64,000 bases of DNA from Pseudomonadota bacterium (GCA_021801265.1 JAJYYE010000002.1:62001-126000); one strand, 5' to 3'; positions 8,892-19,509 are shown, counted from the first letter of the stretch. A program made the numbers and translations. Notes: a model not told the origin generated them from the letters alone.

Positions 8892-10913
8892 ATGAAATTC
8901 GGTTTTACCGCATTGCTCATCAGTAGCGTGTTGGCTGGTTGTGCTCAAAATCCGTACGCCCCCAACACGGTCACGGCCAGGTCTTCTGCGGCACAATTAG
9001 CCCTGAATCAAGCATTGGCAAACCAGGACCCCAAGCAAATTGCTACTGCGCAAATGAATTTGGCGACACAAGCCCAAGGACAAACCAAAGCCGAGTTGCA
9101 AATGCGCGCGGTAGAAACGGCAATTGATGCCGACGATTTCACCCTCGCCAACAATCTGTACGCTCAGGCAAATACGCAAAATTCCTGGCCCCGCATTTCA
9201 CCTCGGCGTGCACAATTACTGGCGGGGTTTAGCCAATGGCAGCAAGGTCAACCCCAACATGCGCTCACAGCCATCACCAACCTGCCCATTCCGCTGACCC
9301 CTGAAGAGGCCCAGCGGCGGTTGGTGTTGCTGGCAGCCATTGATGAAGCCCTTGGGCAAACCATTGACGCCGCACGCCAGCGTTCGGCCCTCAATGAATT
9401 GCTGAGGGATGGCGCGGCCGATACCAACCGCGCCAAGCTGTGGAATGATTTAACCACGCCTGGCCTCAATCAATTAGGTGATGCAGCCAAACAGGCCAGC
9501 GATCAAACCTTTGCCAACTGGCTCGGGCTTGCTTTACTGTATCGCACGCGTCCGAGCGAATTAAATACCTGGATCAAAAACCACCCCAACCACCCAGCCG
9601 TCACTTCGGGATTTACCGCGCTTTTGCTGAGTAAATCCGATACTGCAGCCAACATCCCCACCGTGGCGGGTAATGGCCCAATTATCGTTCTGCTGCCCTT
9701 AACCGGCGAATACCAGCCCATCAGCAAAGCCATTAGCGATGGCATTAATTTCGCACATGATCGCCTCGGATTCGCCAGTGAGCGCTCGGTACAGATTCAG
9801 GATAGCGGCAGTACGTTGTCCTCATTTACTCAAGCACTGGCTGGCGCCCTGGCCTCGAATCCCTCCCTCATCATCGGCCCCCTGCTCAAAGAGCAAATTT
9901 CAGCCTTAAACAATATGCCGGGCAACGCCCCACCGGTGATTGCGCTCAACACACCGCCCGATGGTGCCGCCCTGCCCACAGGCGTCATCAGCTATTCGTT
10001 ATCGCCTGATGCCGACGCCCGAGCGGCGGCCGATCAGATGATTCACGATCAAAAAATGACAGCGCTGGTTTATTGCCCCGATAACGGCATGGGCCACCGC
10101 ATTTGCGATGCCTTCAGCCGGGAATACAGTTTACTGGGCGGCACCGTGGTCGATAGCGCCTACTTCGATCCGACCGCGACGGATTTCTCTCATCAGATGC
10201 GCCGCCTGCTGCAAGTGCACTCTGCCAGTAGCGGCTCATTTCAGCCCAAAATCCGGGATGATGTTCAAGGGATTTTTGTGGGCGCCACCAGCCAACAGGC
10301 GCGCATGATTGTGCCGCAGCTCGATTATTTTGGCGCCGATCAACTGCCGCGCTACAGCATCGGCATGGTGTACAGCGGTACGCCGAACACCCTGGCCGAT
10401 CAAGATAAAAACGGGCTCGTCATCCCCGTCGAACCGGTGTTGCTAGCGGCCAACGATGGCCCGAACGATCCCATGCTCGCCAACTATGAACGCGCCAGCC
10501 TATCGCAATTGCCCCGGCTGTTTGCCTTCGGTGCGGATGCGCTCACCGTCGCAGCTCATTTAAATGGTTTGCTGGCGCACCACACCTTAAATGGCCTGAC
10601 CGGTCAGCTCAGCCTGTCGCTGACCGGTGAAATTGAGCGCAAACCGGCTTGGGCACAATTCAGGCAAGGTTTGCTGCAGCCCATGAGCGGTACCGATTCG
10701 GGCCTGTTACCGAGCACTGTGCTGGATTCTGCACCCCCATCGCCACCGACCGCATCCCCAACTCCTGGTCTGATGAATCACGCCGAGGCAACCGATTCTT
10801 TTGCACAGGGAAATCCGGCAAATGACACACGATCCCCTGCACCCGTGGTGCCTGTCCCAACACCCACCTTCACTGATGGTGGCGGCCTTGCCCCTACGCC
10901 CGTGGCTCAATAA
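8892..10913 (+). CDS. lpoA: Penicillin-binding protein activator LpoA
   Basis: Lipoprotein signal (SSVLAGCAQ), TPR-like N-terminus and periplasmic-binding-like C-terminus (IIVLLPLTGEYQPISKAISDGI). Divergent from rsmI, followed by yraN. Confidence 0.9.
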   Translation: MKFGFTALLISSVLAGCAQNPYAPNTVTARSSAAQLALNQALANQDPKQIATAQMNLATQAQGQTKAELQMRAVETAIDADDFTLANNLYAQANTQNSWPRISPRRAQLLAGFSQWQQGQPQHALTAITNLPIPLTPEEAQRRLVLLAAIDEALGQTIDAARQRSALNELLRDGAADTNRAKLWNDLTTPGLNQLGDAAKQASDQTFANWLGLALLYRTRPSELNTWIKNHPNHPAVTSGFTALLLSKSDTAANIPTVAGNGPIIVLLPLTGEYQPISKAISDGINFAHDRLGFASERSVQIQDSGSTLSSFTQALAGALASNPSLIIGPLLKEQISALNNMPGNAPPVIALNTPPDGAALPTGVISYSLSPDADARAAADQMIHDQKMTALVYCPDNGMGHRICDAFSREYSLLGGTVVDSAYFDPTATDFSHQMRRLLQVHSASSGSFQPKIRDDVQGIFVGATSQQARMIVPQLDYFGADQLPRYSIGMVYSGTPNTLADQDKNGLVIPVEPVLLAANDGPNDPMLANYERASLSQLPRLFAFGADALTVAAHLNGLLAHHTLNGLTGQLSLSLTGEIERKPAWAQFRQGLLQPMSGTDSGLLPSTVLDSAPPSPPTASPTPGLMNHAEATDSFAQGNPANDTRSPAPVVPVPTPTFTDGGGLAPTPVAQ

Positions 10914-11373
10914 ATTGCTGTCAGTGCTTGGGTTGGACGCACCTTCAGCAAATAAAGACGCCGGGGTGTTGCCAAAAGCGGCTCATTCCAACAAAACAAA
11001 TTCAAATACAACCCTAGCGCGGGGTCATCAAGCGGAAACCGATGCAGCCGACTACCTCATGGGCCAAGGTTTGCAATTGCTTGATCGCAATATGCGCGCG
11101 GGTCGCGGTGAAATTGATCTCATCATGCTGCAGGGCAAGACGCTCGTCTTCGTTGAAGTTCGGGCGCGCAAAGTCCATGCCCATGTGTCGGCGATTGAGA
11201 GTATTTCCCGCAGCAAACGGCGCAAAATCATTGAAACCGCCGAGCGTTTACTCAATGAAAAACCCGAGTGGCGGACGCGCGCCTGCCGTTTCGATGTCAT
11301 CGGTATCCAATTTGCCGATGGCAATCAGCCCGCCGAGCTTGAGTGGATTCAGGATGCTTTTCAAGCAGAGTGA
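10822..11373 (+). CDS. yraN: YraN family protein (UPF0102, nuclease-like fold)
   Basis: GHQAETDAADYLMGQGLQLLDRNMRAGRGEIDLI and VFVEVRAR. Start uncertain (10801, 10822 or 10915). Confidence 0.88.
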   Translation: MTHDPLHPWCLSQHPPSLMVAALPLRPWLNKLLSVLGLDAPSANKDAGVLPKAAHSNKTNSNTTLARGHQAETDAADYLMGQGLQLLDRNMRAGRGEIDLIMLQGKTLVFVEVRARKVHAHVSAIESISRSKRRKIIETAERLLNEKPEWRTRACRFDVIGIQFADGNQPAELEWIQDAFQAE

Positions 11374-11422
11374 TTCAGGACTGTTAAACTCCCGTTCTCT
11401 CTCGAATTGAGTCCGGAATTTT

Positions 11423-11977
11423 ATGCTAACCCTCGTACAAAACCGCCTGCAACAAACCTTAACCCAACTCGAAACGGTGCTGTCGCCACAAGCCGAACCC
11501 CTGCTCCAGGCCGCCGGTGCCATGCTGCACGCGGTGCTAAATGGTCAAAAAATATTGGTGTGCGGTGCACGGGAACGCTCCCAGCTCGCCGCTCATTTTG
11601 CCCGCCTGATGGTGGGGCAGTTTGAGCATGATCGCCCCGGTTTACCGGTGATTTCACTCCAGGACTTCCCTGGGGGGCGAGGGCCTTATGCCAAGGCTAT
11701 TCGAGCGCTGGGCACACATAACGATATTTTATTTGCGATTGCCCGGCACGATACCGATGGCTTGGAGCCCGCACTCAATGCGGCACGCGAACGCGGTATG
11801 ACGATTGTGCTCCTCACGAGTGGGTCAAGTGAGCAACTGATGGCAAATATCCAGACTCAAGATTGCCTGTTGTGTTTAGATGCGAATGTCGAACGTATCG
11901 TCCATGAAGCCCAACTCATTATTTTGCATACCCTGTGCGACTTGATCGACCGCCAGCTGCTCGGGATTACCGAATGA
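11423..11977 (+). CDS. SIS-domain protein, DiaA/GmhA-like
   Basis: SIS sugar-isomerase fold, conserved position after yraN. Confidence 0.85.
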   Translation: MLTLVQNRLQQTLTQLETVLSPQAEPLLQAAGAMLHAVLNGQKILVCGARERSQLAAHFARLMVGQFEHDRPGLPVISLQDFPGGRGPYAKAIRALGTHNDILFAIARHDTDGLEPALNAARERGMTIVLLTSGSSEQLMANIQTQDCLLCLDANVERIVHEAQLIILHTLCDLIDRQLLGITE

Positions 11978-13437
11978 AGCGAATCCCAACGGATTCTGCC
12001 TCAATTGAGTCCGCGACAGAATCGGGAATCAATGCATTAGCGCGCGCGCTGGCAGCCGAGCTTCCGGCTGATCGCTTCAGTATCGAGACCGCAACCTGCT
12101 GGGCTTATGGCATGGATAACAGCCGGTTACATCATCCCGCTCAGATCGTAGTATTCCCCGAAAGCCATCATGAAGTGTGCACCCTGGTACGGCTAGCCCG
12201 CCAATATCGCATACCCGTTACCCCACGCGGCCGGGGCACCGGCACCGCTGGAGGCAGTGTGCCGCTGCACGGCGGTATGGTGCTGGTATTAGACCGCATG
12301 GATCAGGTGCTGGAATTTCGCCCTGAAGATCGGCTGATCCGCGTACAGGCAGGTATCATTAACAGTGAGGTGCAGCGCATCGTGAACGCGGCCGGATTTT
12401 TCTGGCCGCCCGATCCCACAAGCCAAGCCCTGTGCACCATCGGCGGTAACCTGGGCTGCAATGCCGCCGGTCCCCATGCGGTGAAATATGGCACCACACG
12501 CGATAATGTGTTGGGCCTAGTCGCCGTTGCCGGATCAGGCGATACCATTATTGCGGGCACCCAAACCACCAAGGGGGTGGTGGGTTATGACCTCACCCGG
12601 CTTTTGATCGGCGCTGAAGGCACGCTCGGCATCATCACCGAAGTCACCCTCAAGCTCACCCCCTTACCCGATGCGGTGCGCCTGATACGTGCGTTTTACC
12701 GCGATATGCACACGGCATCTCTCGCCGTATCGCGCCTGATGAATCAACCTGCAACCCCATCAGCGATTGAATTCATCGACGGCAACGCGTTGAATTTAAT
12801 GCGCCAATATAGTAAGGACAGCGCCGCCTTGGCAATCCCGCCGACAGCGGGCGCACTGCTGCTGATTGAAATTGATGGCCTGGCGGAATCACTGGCAGGG
12901 CAAATCACTAAAATTCAAGTCGCTGCCGAAGGCGATTTAACCGCAGACACGGCACCACTATCCCTCAGCATCGCCAAATCTACCGAAGAAATGGCCGCGC
13001 TGTGGGCTGCGCGCAAAGCACTCTCGCCGACCCTACGCCATGTGGCACCCAAAAAAATCAATGAAGACGTGGTCGTACCGGTGTCTCGCATCCCCGCTTT
13101 AATCGCCGCCATCGATCAAAGTGCCGCCAAACATGCCATCAAAATCGTTAATTTTGGCCATGCGGGTAACGGCAATATCCATGTCAATTTGTTGATTGAT
13201 CCGGAAAACCCGACGCAGCTCGCCGCAGCAGAAGCAGCATTAGCGGAGATTTTCTCAACCGTACTCGCTTTAAATGGCACGCTATCAGGTGAGCATGGGG
13301 TAGGCGCGGTAAAGCGCGAATACGTCCGGGCAGAGATTGCCCCCGCAAGCCTTGCGCTCATGCAGGGCATTAAAGCCGTATTCGACCCTGATGGCATCAT
13401 GAATCCCGGGAAAAAACTGCCCGATCTCATCGAATAG
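11974..13437 (+). CDS. FAD-binding oxidoreductase, GlcD/D-lactate dehydrogenase family
   Basis: FAD_binding_4 (PRGRGTGTAGGSVPLHGGMVL) and GHAGNGNIHVN. ATGA overlap with upstream SIS gene. Confidence 0.9.
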   Translation: MKRIPTDSASIESATESGINALARALAAELPADRFSIETATCWAYGMDNSRLHHPAQIVVFPESHHEVCTLVRLARQYRIPVTPRGRGTGTAGGSVPLHGGMVLVLDRMDQVLEFRPEDRLIRVQAGIINSEVQRIVNAAGFFWPPDPTSQALCTIGGNLGCNAAGPHAVKYGTTRDNVLGLVAVAGSGDTIIAGTQTTKGVVGYDLTRLLIGAEGTLGIITEVTLKLTPLPDAVRLIRAFYRDMHTASLAVSRLMNQPATPSAIEFIDGNALNLMRQYSKDSAALAIPPTAGALLLIEIDGLAESLAGQITKIQVAAEGDLTADTAPLSLSIAKSTEEMAALWAARKALSPTLRHVAPKKINEDVVVPVSRIPALIAAIDQSAAKHAIKIVNFGHAGNGNIHVNLLIDPENPTQLAAAEAALAEIFSTVLALNGTLSGEHGVGAVKREYVRAEIAPASLALMQGIKAVFDPDGIMNPGKKLPDLIE

Positions 13438-13503
13438 AATCGTTAATTTATGGCTGAAATAGCGTATTCTGAAGACCATTCAATTGGCTTTGCACCCTAA
13501 ATT

Positions 13504-14313
13504 ATGATCAGTGTTACCCTCATCACCATCATGGCGTACCTCGCCGCCACGTTCATGCTGTCTTTCGGGATACGGCAAGCGGATGCCCCCCTGAAATTTC
13601 GTTTGCCCGCGCTCGGTATCGCCTCTTTAGCCATGTTGGGCAATGCATTCTTGATTTACCAGAATGCTTACCTTGAACACATCATGAGCTTAAATATGAG
13701 TGTATTCAATGCGTTATCTGCTATATTCTGGGTTTCATCGCTTATAACCATCATCACGAGCCTGCGCAGCCCGGTTGAGAATATTTTGCTGGTTTTATTG
13801 CCCGTTACCGCCTTATCGGTCCTGTTGGCGCAGTTTTTCCCCGATCACAGTATCGTCATGCATACACGCGACCCTGCGTTGGATGCCCATATTTTTATTT
13901 CGTTGGTTGCTTACGCTCTGATCACGTTAGGCGCACTCCAAGCGCTGATGTTGGCCTGGCAGCATCGCGCGCTGCACAATCGGCAGCCATCAGGCTTGGT
14001 TCAGCGTTTGCCGCCCATGGAGTCGGTAGAACAGCTGATGTTCCGGTTTATCAGCGTCGGGTTTTTCTTACTGACCTTGGCACTCGCCACCGGGTTTTTG
14101 TTTCTTGATAATATTTTTGCGCAGCATTTGGTCCACAAAACCCTCTTATCGGTCATTGGCTGGTTTATTTTTGCCGGGCTGCTGCTGGGGCGGCATGTCG
14201 CAGGATGGCGAGGGAAAACCGCCGTGTATTGGACATTGACCGGCTATACCGCGCTCGTATTGGCCTATTTCGGCAGTAAAATTGCGATCGAATGGATATT
14301 CCATCTGAAATGA
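13504..14313 (+). CDS. Cytochrome c assembly/CcsA (YpjD-like) inner-membrane protein
   Basis: Multi-TM CcmC/CcsA family pattern (DAHIFISLVAYALITLGALQAL). Confidence 0.82.
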   Translation: MISVTLITIMAYLAATFMLSFGIRQADAPLKFRLPALGIASLAMLGNAFLIYQNAYLEHIMSLNMSVFNALSAIFWVSSLITIITSLRSPVENILLVLLPVTALSVLLAQFFPDHSIVMHTRDPALDAHIFISLVAYALITLGALQALMLAWQHRALHNRQPSGLVQRLPPMESVEQLMFRFISVGFFLLTLALATGFLFLDNIFAQHLVHKTLLSVIGWFIFAGLLLGRHVAGWRGKTAVYWTLTGYTALVLAYFGSKIAIEWIFHLK

Positions 14314-14316
14314 GCC

Positions 14317-14460
14317 GTGAACAGGCGGCTGAAAAACGTCATGAGCGAAGGCAAGACAAGATGGGCTAAAAACCGGAGTTTAGATAGCATCAATGAGGAT
14401 TTTGAGCGCATTTTTAACGCAATATTACTGAGCGCAAAGTTTTTCACCCACCTGTTAAGC
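14317..14460. repeat. MITE-like element, about 140 bp, with imperfect terminal inverted repeats
   Basis: Left AACAGGCGGCTGAAAAAC vs reverse complement of right end AACAGGTGGGTGAAAAAC (16/18). Fills the gap between convergent genes. Confidence 0.65.
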
Positions 14461-14958
14461 ACCCCGCAAATGCGCTAACAACTCAAAGCCATCAATCTTA
14501 AAGGCGCGACCAAAGCCATTCACCAGACGCCCCGCACCCGGCACGATACGGTGCAGATGGAAGTCTGGCAGTTGCACTAACACATCTAAAATCTTGCCAT
14601 GACGCGCACGCAGTGCATCAAAAAGCTCATGCGCTCGATGATCACCGCGCTCAACCCGAGATACATCCGCGCGCCAAGTGACCCGCGCCCGATTGTAAAT
14701 ATTCGCCGTTTGTCCCTCGTCTTCCAGCAACATTAATTCTACGGTTGGATTTTGTTTCACCTGTCGCGTGTGTGGTGCCAGATCGCTCATCAATACCCAA
14801 AACGCACCATCACGCCACACAAAAGGCAAAGTACTGAGGTTTGGGAAGCCATCTTCATCAATTGTCGCCAAAATCAAGGCTCGAACCTGATGACGCAAAG
14901 CCAGTAGCCGATCATGATCGGGCTGCGATGAAGGGAGCGGTTCTTGGGGTTCGGTCAT
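14455..14958 (-). CDS. Pyridoxamine 5'-phosphate oxidase-fold protein, HugZ/HutZ-like heme utilisation
   Basis: ALILATIDEDGFPNLSTLPFVW ... LPDFHLHRIVPGAGRLVNGFGRAFKI. Confidence 0.8.
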   Translation of the reverse strand: MTEPQEPLPSSQPDHDRLLALRHQVRALILATIDEDGFPNLSTLPFVWRDGAFWVLMSDLAPHTRQVKQNPTVELMLLEDEGQTANIYNRARVTWRADVSRVERGDHRAHELFDALRARHGKILDVLVQLPDFHLHRIVPGAGRLVNGFGRAFKIDGFELLAHLRGA

Positions 14959-15007
14959 GGGGGAAATCCTGATAACACATCATTGATGACTAATTATAGA
15001 CTGAACG

Positions 15008-16201
15008 TCAAATCTTGAAGCCACTCACCATTGACGTCAGATTGCGTGAATCCTGCTGCACCGAAGATACTGCCACTTGAGCCGCCAGCATATGATCGGC
15101 ATTCGCCGCAATCACCTCAATAAGCGCATTCAAATCGGCGTGTAATTGCTCAATGGTTTGCTGGTGCGCTTGACTGTTGCTCTCAACATGCATCGTCGAT
15201 GCCACGGAGTCGGCGATGGCCGCCAAAACCTGGCCCAAATCCGCCTGCGCGGCACTCATCGCCATTTCAGCCTGCTGAGAATATTCGACCACCTCGCTCA
15301 TGGTGTGATCGGCCACGCCGACCTCGCGCGTTAACCGCTCCATCACCGCTGCTATTTGAACCGTGGCATCCCGACTGCGTAACGCCAGCGCACGAACCTC
15401 CTCGGCCACCACGGCAAATCCACGACCATGTTCTCCCGCGCGCGCGGCTTCAATCGCGGCATTCAAGGCCAACAAATTGGTCTGGTCTGCCACTGAACCA
15501 ATCATCCGGGTCATGATTTCAATTTCATCCTTCGCCGCAACCAGCGCACGAATATGACTCATCGCCATATCCACCCGCGCAATGGCTGAATGGATAGAGG
15601 TCACGCTGTGACTGATTTGTCCTTGGCTCTGCTCCGACCGAGATTGCATGGCCCGTGCCTGCGCGCCCACATGCTGTAACGCATCGGTAAGGGCAGCCCC
15701 ACTATCGGCCAGATGGTCGACTGCAGATAACACGCGATCCCGCTGAAGTTGAACCCGATTTTGCTCACTCGTCACCAAACCAATCCGCTGCTGCAATGTG
15801 GTCGCCGCCTGCTGCATTGAGGCACTACCCTGGTTAATATCACCGATTTGTTGATGCAGTGTATCGATCATGCCATTGAAGCTATCCGCAATGTCCCCAA
15901 CGGCATCACAACTTTGCACATCACATTTACGGGTTAAATCGCCCTGCCGCACGGCGCCCGCCAACTGGGCAATTTTCGACAACTGCCGCAGCATCACGAT
16001 ATGCGCGAGCCAATAGTTGACGAAGCCGACCGTAATCCCCGCAGCCACACAACCCAGGACAAACCAGCCCAACATCCCGGTACGAAAATGAACAAAAAAA
16101 CTGGCAAACACGGGGAAAACAGCGCCCATGCCAAAGCCCATGGCAATGAACGACCACTTCAAACGCCGCAAAATACTGGTTTTTTTCATAATTTTTTCCA
16201 A
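15008..16201 (-). CDS. Methyl-accepting chemotaxis protein
   Basis: Two N-terminal TMs, HAMP, MCP signalling hairpin ([32 protein letters not shown]). Confidence 0.95.
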   Translation of the reverse strand: MEKIMKKTSILRRLKWSFIAMGFGMGAVFPVFASFFVHFRTGMLGWFVLGCVAAGITVGFVNYWLAHIVMLRQLSKIAQLAGAVRQGDLTRKCDVQSCDAVGDIADSFNGMIDTLHQQIGDINQGSASMQQAATTLQQRIGLVTSEQNRVQLQRDRVLSAVDHLADSGAALTDALQHVGAQARAMQSRSEQSQGQISHSVTSIHSAIARVDMAMSHIRALVAAKDEIEIMTRMIGSVADQTNLLALNAAIEAARAGEHGRGFAVVAEEVRALALRSRDATVQIAAVMERLTREVGVADHTMSEVVEYSQQAEMAMSAAQADLGQVLAAIADSVASTMHVESNSQAHQQTIEQLHADLNALIEVIAANADHMLAAQVAVSSVQQDSRNLTSMVSGFKI

Positions 16202-16409
16202 AACCGATCATTCCCTGGGGCCCGACAATCAATGCCAAGCATGACATATCGTCATATAAGCTAAATACTTTAACCCTTCTTAAAAACAAACCGAATTCCC
16301 TGCCCAAATCAGTGGCGATGAATGACACATCCAACGATCCAACCAACCCATCCCTCGCGCGCACTGCGCACACGCATCTTGCGCCCGCTTTTCAATCGGC
16401 ATTGCTATC

Positions 16410-17297
16410 ATGGGCACCATGAATACCTTAATGATGGAAATCAATCGAAATCATGCCGAGTGCGCGCGGTTAGCCCGGCCGATTGGTAGCGGTTTTCGCT
16501 ATGCATGCTTGCCCCTGACCGAGCGCCATTTACACGCAATAACGGCGCTGAGGGCATTGGATGTCACACTCACCGATATCACCCACACCATTAGCGAGCC
16601 GCAAGTGGCGCGCGCCAAGCTCGATTGGTGGCGTGGCGCCTTGCATCAAGCCATCACGCAACACACGGCTGAACATCCTATTTTGGCGGCGTTAGTCGCT
16701 TCAGTGGAGGCAACCACGTTAGAGAAGTTCGTGCCAAATTTAGAAGCAAGACTAGGCAGCGCCCTGCTTGAATTGGATTACCAAGGCTTCGCGACCGAGT
16801 CAGATTTATTGGCTTATCTCGATGCCAGTGGTGGCGCGATGTACGCCTTGTATTCTGAACTTTTAAGCCCAGGGCCCGAACTTGCCGCGCACTTGCGCGC
16901 CCTCGGCGCCTTGCAACGACGCCTGCATTGCCTGCAATTTCTGGGGCGAGATAGTGCACGCGGCTTTATCTATCTTCCGAACGAGCGCCTGGCGGCACAT
17001 CAACTCAGTGAAGCCGATGTACATCGTCCCAACGCGGCTGAAGTGTGCGCCCCGATGCTGCAACAAGAATTGGCGGAGCTTCGTGAAAATTTTCGCCAAA
17101 CCCTATCTGCCCTGCGCCAGCATAGCCGTCGGCCACCCAAATTTTTCCGGGCACTCATTGCGCTCGATCGTGACCGCATCACACTCCTGGAACAGCACTC
17201 GGCTGAGGTGTTGAGTCAACGGCCGGAATGCACCCCATTTTCACAACTCATCACCGCATGGTGGGCCGCTAAACGCCCGCTTCCACCGATGCGCTAA
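16410..17297 (+). CDS. Squalene/phytoene synthase family protein
   Basis: Phytoene synthase-like helices (RALDVTLTDITHTISEPQVARAKLDWWRGAL; FLGRDSARGFIYLPNERL). Confidence 0.82.
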   Translation: MGTMNTLMMEINRNHAECARLARPIGSGFRYACLPLTERHLHAITALRALDVTLTDITHTISEPQVARAKLDWWRGALHQAITQHTAEHPILAALVASVEATTLEKFVPNLEARLGSALLELDYQGFATESDLLAYLDASGGAMYALYSELLSPGPELAAHLRALGALQRRLHCLQFLGRDSARGFIYLPNERLAAHQLSEADVHRPNAAEVCAPMLQQELAELRENFRQTLSALRQHSRRPPKFFRALIALDRDRITLLEQHSAEVLSQRPECTPFSQLITAWWAAKRPLPPMR

Positions 17298-17343
17298 GCT
17301 CATTTACCCACATCATTTCACTCGTTATGGCAAAATCTTATCC

Positions 17344-18135
17344 ATGAATTCAGCATCCGTCCCTCATCCGCAAACCCAATTATTTGCGGGTCAAATTATC
17401 GTCATCAATGGGGCAACCGGCAGCATCGGTCAAGCGCTGGCATTCGCCTTGCAACGCCAAGGGGCGCAGTTGATTTTATTTGGACGAAAAAGTGATCGTT
17501 TGAATCAACTCGCCGATAGTCTCACCCAAGCGTTGGGTGTGGATGCCACCAATCGGGCGCCGGTCATTCAAACGGTCGATTTTTCGGGTGCGGCTATTGA
17601 GGACTACCAAACTCTAACCGATGCCATTGCCACCACATTTGGCCGAGTCGATGTATTAATTCACGCCATGGGGCAAGGCGGGCAACTCACCCCGCTTGCC
17701 CACAGCGATTTGTTCAAATTCCAGGAAAGCCTGCACCTCAACTTCATTGCACCCTTTGCACTCTCACGCAGCCTCTGGTCATTGCTTGAGCCAGCCACAG
17801 ACCCCACTTTTGAATCGACAGAAATTCAACGCACACGCAAGCCACAAATCTTGTTTTTCACAGATCGCGGTACGCCCGCCTTTGGCAATGCGTATACCTT
17901 GGCACATGCTGCCCTTACCCGGATGATCGAGCAATGGGCCAATGAAACCACTACCGTACGCATCAACGGTCTCGACCCAGGCCCAACCCATAGCGACCTG
18001 CGCCAATATCGTTTTCCCGGCGAAGCGAAAGGCGAACGAGCCGAAGCCGAAGCACTCGTGCCCGCCGCACTCGATTTACTGGGGGATGAAACGGCCCATG
18101 GCTGCTTAATTCGCCTGCAACCTGACCGAACCTAA
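17344..18135 (+). CDS. SDR-family NAD(P)-dependent oxidoreductase (YciK-like)
   Basis: Rossmann IIVINGATGSIGQALA; SDR layout. Confidence 0.85.
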   Translation: MNSASVPHPQTQLFAGQIIVINGATGSIGQALAFALQRQGAQLILFGRKSDRLNQLADSLTQALGVDATNRAPVIQTVDFSGAAIEDYQTLTDAIATTFGRVDVLIHAMGQGGQLTPLAHSDLFKFQESLHLNFIAPFALSRSLWSLLEPATDPTFESTEIQRTRKPQILFFTDRGTPAFGNAYTLAHAALTRMIEQWANETTTVRINGLDPGPTHSDLRQYRFPGEAKGERAEAEALVPAALDLLGDETAHGCLIRLQPDRT

Positions 18136-18205
18136 TACGTTCTGGTATATTCGGCAGGGCTAAATTCTTTCTTTTCAAGAATTCATCAACTTTTAGGTGA
18201 TAGAC

Positions 18206-18388
18206 ATGATGTCCATGCAAGTTAGCGGTTTGTTCGGATTTATCATTTTGGCACTCGATATTTGGGCAATTATCCGCGTCGTTCAAAGCAATGCAGGCGC
18301 CGGGGCCAAGACCTTGTGGGTCTTACTTATCCTCTTCTTACCCATCGCGGGTTTGATTTTATGGGCACTACTCGGGCCTAAGGGTTAA
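18206..18388 (+). CDS. Small membrane protein, PLD nuclease N-terminal domain (PLDc_N)
   Basis: LALDIWAIIRVVQSNAGAGAKTLWVLLILFLPIAGLILWALLGPKG. Confidence 0.85.
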   Translation: MMSMQVSGLFGFIILALDIWAIIRVVQSNAGAGAKTLWVLLILFLPIAGLILWALLGPKG

Positions 18389-18418
18389 CCGTTAAACGGT
18401 TCAGACAATGAGCCCCCC

Positions 18419-18706
18419 ACGATTCTCTTGGGTGGGGGCAGCCGTTCCGCCGTCATTCAAAATCGCATGATGAATCGCCACGGCTTAATCGCCGGGGCGG
18501 CCGGCACAGGCAAAACGGTCACCCTGCAAATGCGGGCCGAACAATTTGCGCGGCTGGGCATGCCTATGTTTGTCGCCGATATTACAGGGGATCTAGCCGG
18601 TATCGCCGTGTCAGGCAAGCCGTACCCCAAGGTGAACGAACGCGCCATTGGCAACCCAGTGGGTCGGCAACTGATTCTCTCTTTACTGGGCAGTTTAAAA
18701 CGGTAA
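18419..18706 (+). pseudogene. Internally deleted HerA-like/DUF853 ATPase remnant
   Basis: Walker-A N-terminus (TILLGGGSR..NRHGLIAGAAGTGKTVTLQ..FVADITGDLAGIA) joined in frame to the C-terminal GRQLILSLLGSLKR. About 90 aa vs a roughly 500-aa family. Confidence 0.75.
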
Positions 18707-18782
18707 AGCAGCTTTGATTTATTCATCAAGACCGATATGCTCACGCCAACTCACACAAAATCAACCCACCAAGGAAACTTTT

Positions 18783-19412
18783 ATGAAAAATACCATCCGC
18801 CGTACCCATTGGTTAAAACAGCTCATGCTGGGCAGCGTAGTCGCTCTGCTCGCCGGTAGCTTCACGGGCTGTGCCAGCAACCCGCCCGCCGCAAGTTCGG
18901 CTGCCCCGGCCAGCACGGCGAACAGCGCCGATGGTTATGATGAATACGAAACCACCCATGAAGCGGTCAACTTTCTCGGTGGATCGGCCGAAGGCATCGC
19001 AAAACTCATGGATAAAGCCTTCGCCGATTATGGCCGCCCCAATGCGTATATTAAAGGCGAAGAAGCCGGTGGTGCCATTGTGCTGGGGGTACGCTACGGC
19101 AAGGGCGAGCTCGTCACGAAATCGGGCCAGCGCACCACCGTCTACTGGCAAGGCCCTTCCGTCGGCTGGGACTTTGGTGCCGATGCAGGCAAAGTGTTTA
19201 TCCTTGTGTATAACTTACCCAGTACCGATTTGATTTTTCAGCGGTTTGCGGGGGTTAATGGCTCACTGTTTTTTGTTGGCGGCTTGGGGATGAATTATCT
19301 GCGCTCGCAGGATATTGTCGTCGCGCCGATTCATGTGGGGGTGGGTTTGCGACTCGGCGCGTCCGTAGGGTATATGCAATTTACCCGCGACAAATCCTAC
19401 CTGCCCTTCTAA
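18783..19412 (+). CDS. DUF1134 (EipA-like) envelope lipoprotein
   Basis: Lipobox FTGCAS. AIVLGVRYGKGELVTKSGQRTTVYWQGPSVGWDFGADAGK is characteristic. Confidence 0.88.
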   Translation: MKNTIRRTHWLKQLMLGSVVALLAGSFTGCASNPPAASSAAPASTANSADGYDEYETTHEAVNFLGGSAEGIAKLMDKAFADYGRPNAYIKGEEAGGAIVLGVRYGKGELVTKSGQRTTVYWQGPSVGWDFGADAGKVFILVYNLPSTDLIFQRFAGVNGSLFFVGGLGMNYLRSQDIVVAPIHVGVGLRLGASVGYMQFTRDKSYLPF

Positions 19413-19476
19413 CAGGATGGTGACAAAACTATTGCGCTCGGCAATACGGCGTTAAAAATAGGCTCTATCCTCATAG

Positions 19477-19504
19477 AATCCGCCCCCACAGGGGTGGATT
19501 TTTT
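19477..19504 (+). terminator. Rho-independent terminator 1 after DUF1134 gene
   Basis: AATCCGCCCCCACAGGGGTGGATTTTTT. Confidence 0.8.
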
Positions 19505-19509
19505 CGGCC

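Noticed and set aside
10801-10913. Long out-of-frame overlap between lpoA and yraN
   Set aside because: Probably start-codon overextension; the conserved YraN core begins near 11020 and in-frame starts exist downstream (e.g. TTG at 10915).
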